Below, piece after piece: positions 1 to 6,292 of a DNA stretch of 18,994 nucleotides (its first letter is position 1; every line of letters starts with the position of its first letter). The notes beneath the pieces were generated by a model that did no database searches, was not told the origin of the DNA, and saw nothing but the letters and a program-made list of their open reading frames with translations. The position numbers were made by a program, and so were the translations under genes. This stretch comes from an uncultured bacterium (GTDB lineage Bacteria; Actinomycetota; Coriobacteriia; Coriobacteriales; Coriobacteriaceae). The stretch lies in the NCBI GenBank assembly GCA_905214435.1, contig CAJMMA010000038.1:1-18994 (forward strand), in the 5' to 3' direction.

Positions 1-965
1 GGGCTTTGAGGACCGGCGCGCGTGAAGCGCGGTTGCTCGCGGCCTCGCATGTGCCGGCGGCGCTGTCGATGCTGGGGATTGTGCAGCCCGGCGATCGCTT
101 GGTGGCCTTTGCGGATGACTTTGCCGATGCGTTTGCGCGCGGCTTTGATGCCTGCGACGTTGTGCTCGTGGGGGAGCCGTCGGTTGCGGCGTTTACCGCC
201 GCGTCTGAGGGCTTTGATGCTTCGTTTGATGCTGGCGGGTCGCATCTGTGGTGGTTCGTCAATTCCATCGGCGGGTTTGGCCTACGTGTGCCCGATCTGC
301 GTGCGCTGGGTCGGGCGGCGCGTGAGGCCCGTGCGTTGCTCGTGGTGGATAACACCGTGGCAAGCGTCTTTGGGTGCGATCCGCTGCGTTTGGGTGCCGT
401 CCTGTCGCTCGAGGCACTCGACCGTGTGTGTACCGGCGTTGCGCCGCGCAAGCTCGTCGCCGCTTCGGTGGCGCGCTCGCAGCTTAAGCGCCATCGCGTG
501 GATGCCGCCGCCGAGTGTGCGCATGCGCTTCTTGCGGATTGCGGCGCGTCTGCACTCGACCTTTCTGCTAATGAGGCTTGCATGCTGGAGCGGGGGCTGT
601 CTTCGCTCGACGCTCGCATGCAGGCCCACTTCGATCGCGCCCGTGCGCTGGCCGAGTATCTGGCCGCCAACGAGATGGTACGCAACGTGCGCTATCCCGG
701 GCTGACCTCGCATCCCGACCATGCGGTTGCAACGGGAATCCTCGAGCACGGCTTTGGCCCGGCAGTTGAGTTTGACCTTATCGAGCGAAGTGCGGTTGAG
801 CTGTTCGACACATTGCCGGGGGAGTTCCGCACGTCGCCCGCCGGCGGCTCAACAACGCGCCTTTCGGCCCCGCGTGGTAAGCAGGGGGGCGCCATCCGCC
901 TCTTCGCCGGCACCGACGACCCTCTGCAGGTGGCTGCCACTCTCGATAACGCCCTTCGCAAGTAG
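1..965 (+). CDS. Degenerate Cys/Met-metabolism PLP-fold protein, 5'-partial
   Basis: The frame is open to the left edge and about 60 N-terminal residues of a normal ~385-residue trans-sulfuration enzyme (cystathionine synthase/lyase type) are missing, so the true start lies outside; the TTG at 6 is only the first possible start codon inside. Residues below count from that TTG. The fold is recognisable: a PGD turn near residues 28-30, the VVDNT strand with the pyridine-nitrogen Asp at 115, and a family-like C-terminal segment (IRLFAGTDDP) near the end. The active site is not: in the family the Schiff-base Lys lies 25 residues after that Asp, in a SATK motif, and here position 140 is Arg in ALDR. 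The phosphate-binding Ser/Thr of that motif are also replaced. Family membership is well supported; PLP-dependent catalysis looks unlikely, so no substrate is assigned. It could be a pseudoenzyme or a gene drifting towards loss, although the frame is intact. Confidence 0.72.
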   Translation, partial: ALRTGAREARLLAASHVPAALSMLGIVQPGDRLVAFADDFADAFARGFDACDVVLVGEPSVAAFTAASEGFDASFDAGGSHLWWFVNSIGGFGLRVPDLRALGRAAREARALLVVDNTVASVFGCDPLRLGAVLSLEALDRVCTGVAPRKLVAASVARSQLKRHRVDAAAECAHALLADCGASALDLSANEACMLERGLSSLDARMQAHFDRARALAEYLAANEMVRNVRYPGLTSHPDHAVATGILEHGFGPAVEFDLIERSAVELFDTLPGEFRTSPAGGSTTRLSAPRGKQGGAIRLFAGTDDPLQVAATLDNALRK

Positions 966-982
966 CTAATCGGGGTCTGTGT

Positions 983-1138
983 CACGAAAACGGCCTATTT
1001 ACTACGTTTAAGCAATAGGGGTCGACCGCACCCGCCTATTTTGAAAATTACCAAGCTGTTTACCAGCGGTTTTATTTTCATAATGTCCGGTATGGTCGTG
1101 GGTATTCAACTAAACGTAGTAGATGGGCCCGTTTTGTG
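983..1138. repeat. Palindromic intergenic element with 28-bp imperfect terminal inverted repeats
   Basis: The left arm (983-1010) and the right arm (1111-1138) are reverse complements at about 25 of 28 positions if one 1-base insertion and one 1-base deletion are allowed; the first ten bases (TAAACGTAGT, read inward) match exactly. The 100 bp between them is AT-richer than the flanking genes and contains smaller dyads, for example AATAGG/CCTATT around 1014-1040 and TGAAAAT/ATTTTCA around 1041-1080. A third copy of the AAAACGGCC core lies at 1172-1180, beyond the right arm. No reading frame inside looks real. The form resembles a MITE or a bacterial palindromic repeat; copy number cannot be judged from this window. 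Confidence 0.6.
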
Positions 1139-1183
1139 GCGCGAGCCTCGACCCGAGGGCGCTGTGGGCTAAAAACGGCCTAA
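1121..1183 (-). terminator. Possible terminator hairpin downstream of the ModE-like gene
   Basis: Read on the minus strand after the regulator's stop at 1189, AGGCCGTTTTT (around 1171-1182) can pair with AAAACGGGCC (1126-1135), enclosing a smaller CCTCG/CGAGG stem at 1146-1158. The U-rich part is inside the outer stem, so the termination signal is not canonical. The right arm is shared with the inverted-repeat element, so this may simply be part of that element. Confidence 0.3.
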
Positions 1184-1188
1184 AAGGA

Positions 1189-1536
1189 CTACTCTGCATT
1201 GATGCTGGCGATGAGGTCGTTGGCCTTTGCGGCAATTACTTGGTTGATGTCGGCCTGCAGCTCCTCGTAGACCGCTATGGCTCGCTCGCCGGCGGGGGTG
1301 AGCGATGATCCGCGGGCGCCGTCGCGCTCGATGAGCTTGCAGCCCAGCTGTCCTTCCGCCTCGTTCACAATGCGCCAGGCTTTGGAATACGCCATGCCCA
1401 TGCTCTTGGCGGCGCGGTTGAGCGAGTGCTCGCGGGCGATGCCCTGCAGCAGCAAGACACAGCCATGGCCGAACACGCCCGGCAGGTCTTTGTCGCACGC
1501 TTGAATGACCAGCTTTGCCGTCGTCTTGTACTCCAT
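1189..1536 (-). CDS. Stand-alone ModE/LysR-type winged-helix transcriptional regulator
   Basis: This 115-residue protein matches the N-terminal DNA-binding domain of ModE-type (LysR-like) regulators: a helix-turn-helix with LNRAAKSMGMAYSKAWRIVN at about residues 39-58, followed by a wing (LIERDGARGSSLTPAG). The molybdate-binding MOP domains of full ModE (~260 residues) are absent, so the effector is unknown. The ATG at 1536 was chosen because a GGGGAG sequence lies 11 bases upstream; a GTG at 1545, adding three residues, has that sequence only 2 bases away. It is transcribed divergently from guaB, and its likely promoter overlaps the guaB promoter region. Such single-domain proteins are often linked to molybdenum or redox enzymes elsewhere, but no such gene is in this window. 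The family call is firm; the target is unknown. Confidence 0.82.
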   Translation of the reverse strand: MEYKTTAKLVIQACDKDLPGVFGHGCVLLLQGIAREHSLNRAAKSMGMAYSKAWRIVNEAEGQLGCKLIERDGARGSSLTPAGERAIAVYEELQADINQVIAAKANDLIASINAE

Positions 1537-1620
1537 GTGCTCCACGTCTCCCCACTAAAGTGTTTGCTGGGTAAACGCAAAGCCTGCGTCAAACCCTCGT
1601 GTGCTCTTCTTAAATCATGC

Positions 1621-1629
1621 ATTGTAGCA
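1621..1629 (-). promoter_or_regulatory. Extended -10 promoter for the ModE-like regulator
   Basis: On the minus strand TGC-TACAAT (1629 down to 1621) fits an extended -10 element (TGn plus 5 of 6 -10 bases). No good -35 is visible, which is common with extended -10 promoters. Transcription would start near 1614 and leave a leader of about 80 nt. The -10 overlaps the best guaB -35 candidate on the other strand. Confidence 0.4.
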
Positions 1630-1650
1630 GTCAAAGTGCGTTAAGATACT
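1622..1650 (+). promoter_or_regulatory. Candidate guaB promoter
   Basis: TTGTAG (1622-1627) and GATACT (1645-1650) are 17 bp apart. They match the vegetative consensus at only 3 of 6 and 4 of 6 positions, so this is a weak assignment. The position, about 80 bp before the start codon and downstream of the divergent regulator, is reasonable. Confidence 0.3.
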
Positions 1651-1659
1651 TCCCCAGTA

Positions 1660-1671
1660 TTGGGCGCCCAA
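1660..1671. promoter_or_regulatory. Perfect 12-bp palindrome in the guaB leader
   Basis: TTGGGCGCCCAA is a perfect dyad lying about 10-20 bp downstream of the candidate guaB -10. It sits inside a larger CCCAG/CTGGG dyad (about 1653-1682). The location fits an operator for a dimeric repressor or a leader hairpin; no known purine-regulator site or guanine riboswitch core was recognised. Confidence 0.3.
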
Positions 1672-1729
1672 GGTTGGGCTGGGTCCTACGAGGCCTGCAG
1701 CCGACCGGTCGCATGGAAAAAGGAGAAAC

Positions 1730-3241
1730 ATGGCTACGTTCTTTCCCGGTGAGTCCCACACGTTTTCGGAGTATCTGCTGGTCCCTGGCTACTCGTCCTC
1801 GCAGTGCATCCCCAACAACGTCTCTCTTAAGACGCCGCTAACCCGCTTTAAGCGCGGTGAGAAGCCGGCAATCACCCTGAACATCCCCATGGTTTCCGCC
1901 ATCATGCAGTCCGTCTCGGGCGTCGACATGGGTGTCGCGCTCGCTACCGAGGGTGGCCTGTCCTTCATTTACGGTTCTCAGACCCCTGAGTCCGAGGCTG
2001 CTATGGTTAAGGCCGTTAAGGATCACAAGGCTGGTTTCGTTCAGTCCGATTCCACGCTGACCCCCGACATGACCATGGAGCAGGTCATCGAGCTCAAGGA
2101 GAAGACCGGCCACTCCACCATGCCGGTCACCGACGATGGCACTCCCAAGGGCAAGCTCCTGGGCATCGTCACCAGCCGTGACTATCGCCCCAGCCGCGAT
2201 GACCACCAGAAGAAGGTCTCCGAGTTCATGACCCCGCGTGAGCAGCTTATCGTGGGCGACAAGAACATCAGCCTCAAGGTTGCCAACGACGTCATCTGGG
2301 ACAACAAGCTCAACGCTCTGCCTATCGTCGACGACAACGATCACCTTATGGGCATCGTCTTCCGCAAGGACTACGACAGCCACAAGACCAACCCCAACGA
2401 GCTGCTCGATAACGACAAGCGCTATATGGTCGGCGCCGGTATCAACACCCGCGACTATGCCGAGCGCGTGCCGCTGCTCATCGAGGCTGGCGCCGATGTC
2501 CTGTGCATCGACTCCTCCGAGGGCTTCAGTGAGTGGCAGAAGCGCACCATCGAGTGGATTCGCGCCAACTACGGCGAGGACGTCAAGGTCGGTGCCGGTA
2601 ACGTCGTCGACGCCGAGGGCTTCCGCTTCTTGGCCGACTGCGGTGCCGACTTCATCAAGGTCGGTATCGGCGGCGGTTCCATCTGCATCACTCGCGAGAC
2701 CAAGGGTATCGGTCGTGGCCAGGCCACCGCGCTGATCGACGTCTGCCGCGCCCGTGACGAGTACTACGAGGAGACCGGTGTTTACGTGCCCGTGTGCTCC
2801 GACGGCGGTATCGTATACGACTACCACATGACGCTCGCCCTTGCTATGGGTGCCGACTTTATGATGCTGGGTCGCTACTTCGCCCGCTTCGATGAGAGCC
2901 CGACCGAGCGCGTCAACGTCAACGGCCAGTACATGAAGGAGTACTGGGGCGAGGGTTCTGCGCGTGCTCGCAACTGGCAGCGCTACGACCTGGGCGGCGC
3001 GGCGAAGCTCAGCTTCGTCGAGGGCGTTGACTCCTACGTTCCCTATGCCGGTTCCCTCAAGGACGGCGTGGGCGGCACGCTCTACAAGGTCAAGTCCACG
3101 ATGTGCAACTGCGGCGCCCTCTCGATCCCCGAGCTCCAGGAAAAGGCACGCCTGACCCTGGTCAGCTCCACCTCCATCGTCGAAGGCGGCGCCCACGACG
3201 TTGTGGTTAAGGACTCCCAGCAGTCCGTATCTTATCGATAA
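1730..3241 (+). CDS. guaB: Inosine-5'-monophosphate dehydrogenase
   Basis: GuaB oxidises IMP to XMP with NAD+, the committed step of guanine nucleotide synthesis in the cytosol. The 503-residue protein has the usual (beta/alpha)8 barrel interrupted by two CBS modules at about residues 100-220. The catalytic loop GIGGGSICITRE places the nucleophile at Cys319; Asp261 lies in the NAD/substrate site, and the mobile flap carries Arg418-Tyr419. These numbers, together with Lys310 and Glu431, are those I recall for the Tritrichomonas foetus enzyme, also 503 residues, and long C-terminal stretches look nearly the same. It is therefore a different subtype from the ~485-residue GuaB of most bacteria. 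AAGGAG at 1718-1723 gives a good ribosome binding site. The gene is monocistronic, with palindromes and a terminator downstream. Confidence 0.97.
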   Translation: MATFFPGESHTFSEYLLVPGYSSSQCIPNNVSLKTPLTRFKRGEKPAITLNIPMVSAIMQSVSGVDMGVALATEGGLSFIYGSQTPESEAAMVKAVKDHKAGFVQSDSTLTPDMTMEQVIELKEKTGHSTMPVTDDGTPKGKLLGIVTSRDYRPSRDDHQKKVSEFMTPREQLIVGDKNISLKVANDVIWDNKLNALPIVDDNDHLMGIVFRKDYDSHKTNPNELLDNDKRYMVGAGINTRDYAERVPLLIEAGADVLCIDSSEGFSEWQKRTIEWIRANYGEDVKVGAGNVVDAEGFRFLADCGADFIKVGIGGGSICITRETKGIGRGQATALIDVCRARDEYYEETGVYVPVCSDGGIVYDYHMTLALAMGADFMMLGRYFARFDESPTERVNVNGQYMKEYWGEGSARARNWQRYDLGGAAKLSFVEGVDSYVPYAGSLKDGVGGTLYKVKSTMCNCGALSIPELQEKARLTLVSSTSIVEGGAHDVVVKDSQQSVSYR

Positions 3242-3243
3242 GC

Positions 3244-3343
3244 GGCTTTCCCAGGCACCGCACCTTGCCGTTCAAACCGTCGCTCGCGTACCAAAGTACG
3301 CCTCGCTCCTCTTTCACGGCAATCTGCGGCACTTGGAAAACCC
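3244..3343. repeat. Nested imperfect palindrome just after the guaB stop codon
   Basis: The arms 3244-3271 and 3316-3343 are reverse complements at 21 of 28 positions. A perfect inner hairpin, GCGTAC-CAAA-GTACGC (3286-3301), lies at the centre. The element begins 2 bp after the guaB stop codon. No U-run follows on the plus strand, so it is not a simple terminator. It may stabilise the mRNA 3' end or be a dispersed palindromic repeat. Confidence 0.55.
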
Positions 3344-3362
3344 GTTCGTTCTAGAACGGGTT
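3339..3362. repeat. Perfect 9-bp hairpin, overlapping the nested palindrome
   Basis: AACCCGTTC (3339-3347) pairs exactly with GAACGGGTT (3354-3362) around a 6-nt loop. On the minus strand a short T-run (TTTT) follows the stem, so it could stop antisense transcription. It shares its first bases with the right arm of the preceding palindrome, so the two structures compete. Confidence 0.55.
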
Positions 3363-3371
3363 GCACATAAA

Positions 3372-3386
3372 GGTTGAGTATCAACC
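3372..3386. repeat. Small perfect hairpin between guaB and its terminator
   Basis: GGTTGA (3372-3377) and TCAACC (3381-3386) form a perfect 6-bp stem with a 3-nt loop. It is one of a chain of hairpins between guaB and leuS; no separate function is evident. Confidence 0.4.
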
Positions 3387-3400
3387 ACGTTATTTAGATA

Positions 3401-3443
3401 AAGCGAGATGCCTGCAAGTCGCAGACATCTCGCTTGTTGTATT
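3401..3443 (+). terminator. Intrinsic terminator for guaB
   Basis: AAGCGAGATG (3401-3410) pairs perfectly with CATCTCGCTT (3426-3435), and an inner CTGC/GCAG stem extends the hairpin after one C-A mismatch. A U-rich tail (TTGTTGTATTT) follows. It lies 160 bp after the guaB stop codon and before the leuS promoter, as expected for a guaB transcript end. Confidence 0.75.
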
Positions 3444-3452
3444 TGCTATCAT
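3444..3452 (+). promoter_or_regulatory. Extended -10 promoter for leuS
   Basis: TGC-TATCAT (3444-3452) fits the extended -10 pattern with 5 of 6 hexamer bases. There is no convincing -35. Transcription would start near 3459 and give a leader of about 150 nt before leuS, almost all of it taken up by the long hairpin at 3470-3588. Confidence 0.45.
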
Positions 3453-3469
3453 CAGTCAAGTTAACCTTA

Positions 3470-3588
3470 GGGTCGGGCGGCTTAGCTTTGTTCGCTACAA
3501 GTTCCGCACGCAAAGAAGAGCACTTAATGTGCTCTTCGTCTTGCGCAGGACTGTCCGCAGTAGCGAATAAAGCTAAGCCGACCGACCC
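3470..3588 (+). promoter_or_regulatory. Very long near-perfect hairpin in the leuS leader
   Basis: The outer arms 3470-3498 and 3560-3588 match at 27 of 29 positions as reverse complements; one of the two differences is a G-U pair in RNA. The pairing continues inward: AGTTCC with GGACT, CGCAA (3509-3513) with TTGCG (3541-3545), and GAAGAGCAC (3515-3523) with GTGCTCTTC (3529-3537), closing on a 5-nt loop. The structure ends 12 nt before the leuS ribosome binding site, which stays unpaired. No T-box consensus (AGGGTGGNACCGCG) and no run of Leu codons is present, so known leuS control mechanisms are not evident. It is either a cis-regulatory RNA or an inserted palindromic repeat. Confidence 0.65.
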
Positions 3589-3611
3589 CATTAAAGATTA
3601 AAGGAGCTGAT

Positions 3612-6188
3612 ATGTGCGATTGCACAGATCATAAGGATGAGATCCCTGCCTACGACGCGCAGGACATTGAGTCCAAGTGGATGAAGGCCTGGGAGGACTC
3701 CAACCTTTTTGCCGTCGACACCGACGCCAGCAAGCCCAAGAAGTACGTGCTCGAGATGTTCCCGTATCCGTCGGGCGATCTGCACATGGGCCACGCGCGC
3801 AACTATACCATCGGCGATGCCATGGCCCGTCAGGCCCGCATGCGCGGCTACGATGTTCTGCACCCCATCGGCTTTGACGCCTTTGGCCTGCCTGCCGAGA
3901 ACGCCGCCATCAAGCACAACACGCAGGCTGCCGCCTGGACGTATAAGAACATGGACCAGGCGCTCGCCACGATGAAGCGCATGGGCTTCTCCTACGATCT
4001 GGATCGCATGGTCAAGACCTGCAGCCCCGATTATTACCGTTGGGGTCAGTGGATCTTTGAGAAGTTGTGGGAAAAGGGCCTGGTCTACCGTAAGAAGAAC
4101 CCGGTCAACTGGTGCCCCACCTGCAAGACCGTTCTGGCCAACGAGCAGGTCACCGAGGGCAAGTGCTGGCGCTGCGGCACCGAGCCCGAGAAGCGCGACC
4201 TTGAGCAGTGGTACTTCAAGATCACTGAGTACTCCCAGGAGCTGCTCGATGATCTGGAGAAGCTCCCCGGCTGGCCCGAGCGCGTCAAGCAGATGCAGGC
4301 CAACTGGATCGGTCGCTCCGAGGGCGCCGAGGTCGACTTTACCCTGTGCGACAAGGATGGCGAGCCCATCGAGGGCGACGAGGGCAAGATCACCGTCTTC
4401 ACCACGCGTGCCGATACGCTCTTCGGTGTCTCCTTCTTTGTCCTGGCCCCCGAGTACGCTCGTCTGCACGAGCTCGTCGAGGGTACGGAGTACGAGGAGG
4501 CCGTGACCAAGATCGTCGAGGACTCCAAGCATATCTCCGCCGTCGAGCGTGCCCAGGGCACCCTCGAGAAGCACGGTGCCTTTACCGGCCGCTACGTGGT
4601 GAACCCGGTCAACGGCGAGAAGGTCCCCGTGTGGGTTGCCGACTACGTCGTTGCCGACTACGGCACCGGCGCCGTCATGGCCGTTCCCTGCGGCGACCAG
4701 CGCGACTTTGAGTTCGCCCGCAAGTACGACCTGCCTATTGTGCCGATTATCCTGGACGATGACGACCGCGCTGCCGTCGAGGCCAGCGGCGAGACCATTG
4801 ATACCTTCCATGCCGAGACCGTCGACTGGGATTGCGCCCATGCTGCCGAGGGCACGCTCGTTCAGTCCGGCAAGTACACCGGCATGCGTGGCGGCAAGCA
4901 CTCCGAGGGCGAGGCTGCGATTGTGGCCGACCTTGAGGCCATGGGCTGCGGCCGTCGCAAGGTCGAGTTCCGTCTGCGCGACTGGCTCATCAGCCGCCAG
5001 CGCTATTGGGGCAACCCCATCCCGGCTATCCACTGCGAGCACTGCGGCATCGTGCCCGTGCCCGAGGATCAGCTGCCGGTAACGCTGCCCGAGAACCTGG
5101 ACCTGGGCGCCGGCGAGACCCTCGCCGAGTGCAAGGAGTTCTACGAGACCACCTGCCCGGTCTGCGGCCGCCCGGCCAAGCGCGAGACCGATACCATGGA
5201 CACCTTCACTTGCTCCAGCTGGTATTACCTGCGCTATACGGACCCGCACAACACCGAGCTGCCCTTCTCCCGCGAGGCTGCCGATCGTTGGATGCCTGTC
5301 GATAACTACATCGGCGGCATCGAGCACGCCATTCTGCACCTGCTCTACAGCCGCTTCTTTACCAAGGCACTGCGCGACCTGGGCCTGCTGAGTGTGGACG
5401 AGCCCTTCACCAACCTGCTGTGCCAGGGCATGGTCAAGGACGAGAACGGCGACACCATGTCCAAGTCCAAGGGCAACGTCGTGCCCCCGAGCTCGGTCAT
5501 CGAGCCCTACGGCGCCGACACCATGCGTCTGGCGATCCTGTTTATCGCCCCGCCCGAGAAGGACTTCGACTGGGACCCCAAGGCCGTTGAGGGCGCCAAC
5601 CGCTTCATCAAGCGCGCCTGGCGTATCGTTTGGCAGCTCGTCCAGTCCGGCGACGCCAACGTGGCCTTCGACAAGTCCGCGCTCGACGAGGTCGCGATGA
5701 AGCTCTATCGCGAGCGTCACCGCACCATCGCCAAGTGCACCGAGGACTTCGATCGCGGCCAGTTCAACACCGCCATCTCGGCCGTCATGGAGCTCGTCAA
5801 CGCGGCGAGCGCCTACCTCAACGCCACCGAGGGTGCCGCCCGCGACAAGGCGCTGTGCTACGGCGTGGCTAAGGATATCGTGAGCGTCCTTGCCCCCATC
5901 TGCCCGTTCTGGGCCGATGAACTGTGGCACGAGGCCCTCGGCTGCGAGGGCAACGCCTACACCGCCGCCTGGCCCGAGTTCGACTTGGCCGAGTCCATCG
6001 AGGACACGGTGCAGATCGTCGTCCAGGTGCTCGGCAAGGTCCGTGGCCGCATCGACGTCGCCCGCGACGCCTCCAACGAGGAGATGCAGGCTGCCGCCGA
6101 GGCCGCCGTCGCCAAGTGGCTCGAGGGTAAGACGGTCGTCAAGGCCATCTGCGTGCCCGGCAAGCTGGTCAACCTGGTGGTCAAGTAA
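3612..6188 (+). CDS. leuS: Leucyl-tRNA synthetase
   Basis: LeuS charges tRNA-Leu with leucine in the cytosol. The 858-residue protein is of normal bacterial length. The class I signature HMGH is at residues 58-61 (after FPYPSGDL), and the KMSKS-type loop reads TMSKS at 615-619. The CP1 editing domain has its threonine-rich motif (TTRADT) from residue 264 and the conserved Asp residues 362 and 365 in CGDQRD. Zinc-ribbon cysteines are seen in NWCPTC...CWRC and in IHCEHC...CPVC. The C-terminal anticodon-binding and tRNA-contact domains are present, ending in KLVNLVVK. AAGGAG at 3601-3606 with a 5-nt spacer fixes the ATG. The gene stands alone with its own promoter and terminator. In the editing loop, Gly361 stands where a His usually precedes the first Asp. 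Confidence 0.98.
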   Translation: MCDCTDHKDEIPAYDAQDIESKWMKAWEDSNLFAVDTDASKPKKYVLEMFPYPSGDLHMGHARNYTIGDAMARQARMRGYDVLHPIGFDAFGLPAENAAIKHNTQAAAWTYKNMDQALATMKRMGFSYDLDRMVKTCSPDYYRWGQWIFEKLWEKGLVYRKKNPVNWCPTCKTVLANEQVTEGKCWRCGTEPEKRDLEQWYFKITEYSQELLDDLEKLPGWPERVKQMQANWIGRSEGAEVDFTLCDKDGEPIEGDEGKITVFTTRADTLFGVSFFVLAPEYARLHELVEGTEYEEAVTKIVEDSKHISAVERAQGTLEKHGAFTGRYVVNPVNGEKVPVWVADYVVADYGTGAVMAVPCGDQRDFEFARKYDLPIVPIILDDDDRAAVEASGETIDTFHAETVDWDCAHAAEGTLVQSGKYTGMRGGKHSEGEAAIVADLEAMGCGRRKVEFRLRDWLISRQRYWGNPIPAIHCEHCGIVPVPEDQLPVTLPENLDLGAGETLAECKEFYETTCPVCGRPAKRETDTMDTFTCSSWYYLRYTDPHNTELPFSREAADRWMPVDNYIGGIEHAILHLLYSRFFTKALRDLGLLSVDEPFTNLLCQGMVKDENGDTMSKSKGNVVPPSSVIEPYGADTMRLAILFIAPPEKDFDWDPKAVEGANRFIKRAWRIVWQLVQSGDANVAFDKSALDEVAMKLYRERHRTIAKCTEDFDRGQFNTAISAVMELVNAASAYLNATEGAARDKALCYGVAKDIVSVLAPICPFWADELWHEALGCEGNAYTAAWPEFDLAESIEDTVQIVVQVLGKVRGRIDVARDASNEEMQAAAEAAVAKWLEGKTVVKAICVPGKLVNLVVK

Positions 6189-6215
6189 GCACTGCGCACT
6201 TAACTGACGCATAAA

Positions 6216-6253
6216 AGACGAGGGGCGATCCGGTTGGGTCGTCCCTCGTTTTG
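6216..6253 (+). terminator. Intrinsic terminator between convergent leuS and lipoprotein gene
   Basis: ACGAGGGGCGA (6218-6228) pairs with TCGTCCCTCGT (6239-6249) with one mismatch and a 10-nt loop, followed by TTTT. An A-run precedes the stem, so it may also act on leftward transcripts, although its position about 40 bp beyond the lipoprotein stop codon suits both genes. Confidence 0.8.
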
Positions 6254-6292
6254 TGTTGTATGACCTGCTTAGTCAGTGCGTCGCACCGTCTT

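Noticed and set aside
966..1188. CRISPR array or tRNA in the repeat-rich gap after the first gene
   Set aside because: The repeats are inverted and few, with no regular direct spacing, and no cloverleaf can be drawn.
1650..1729. Guanine or other purine riboswitch ahead of guaB
   Set aside because: The leader is too short after the predicted start and lacks the conserved loop sequences; only simple dyads are present.
3361..3570. Small open frame of 69 codons between guaB and leuS
   Set aside because: It crosses the guaB terminator and the leuS promoter and hairpin, and has no ribosome binding site.
3527..3601. 24-codon leader peptide starting in the loop of the leuS leader hairpin and ending at the leuS ribosome binding site
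   Set aside because: It has only one Leu codon, a weak ribosome binding site and lies within the palindrome, so its frame follows from the hairpin sequence rather than from attenuation by leucine.
3459..3611. T-box riboswitch for leuS
   Set aside because: The conserved T-box sequence and specifier-loop layout are absent; the leader is one long self-complementary hairpin.
3591..6212. Long open frame on the minus strand opposite leuS
   Set aside because: It mirrors leuS in a GC-biased codon pattern, its product is Leu/Val/Gly/Asp-rich with no domain, and leuS itself is unambiguous. The same reasoning removes the long antisense frames opposite guaB, nusA, infB, dnaG and rpoD.
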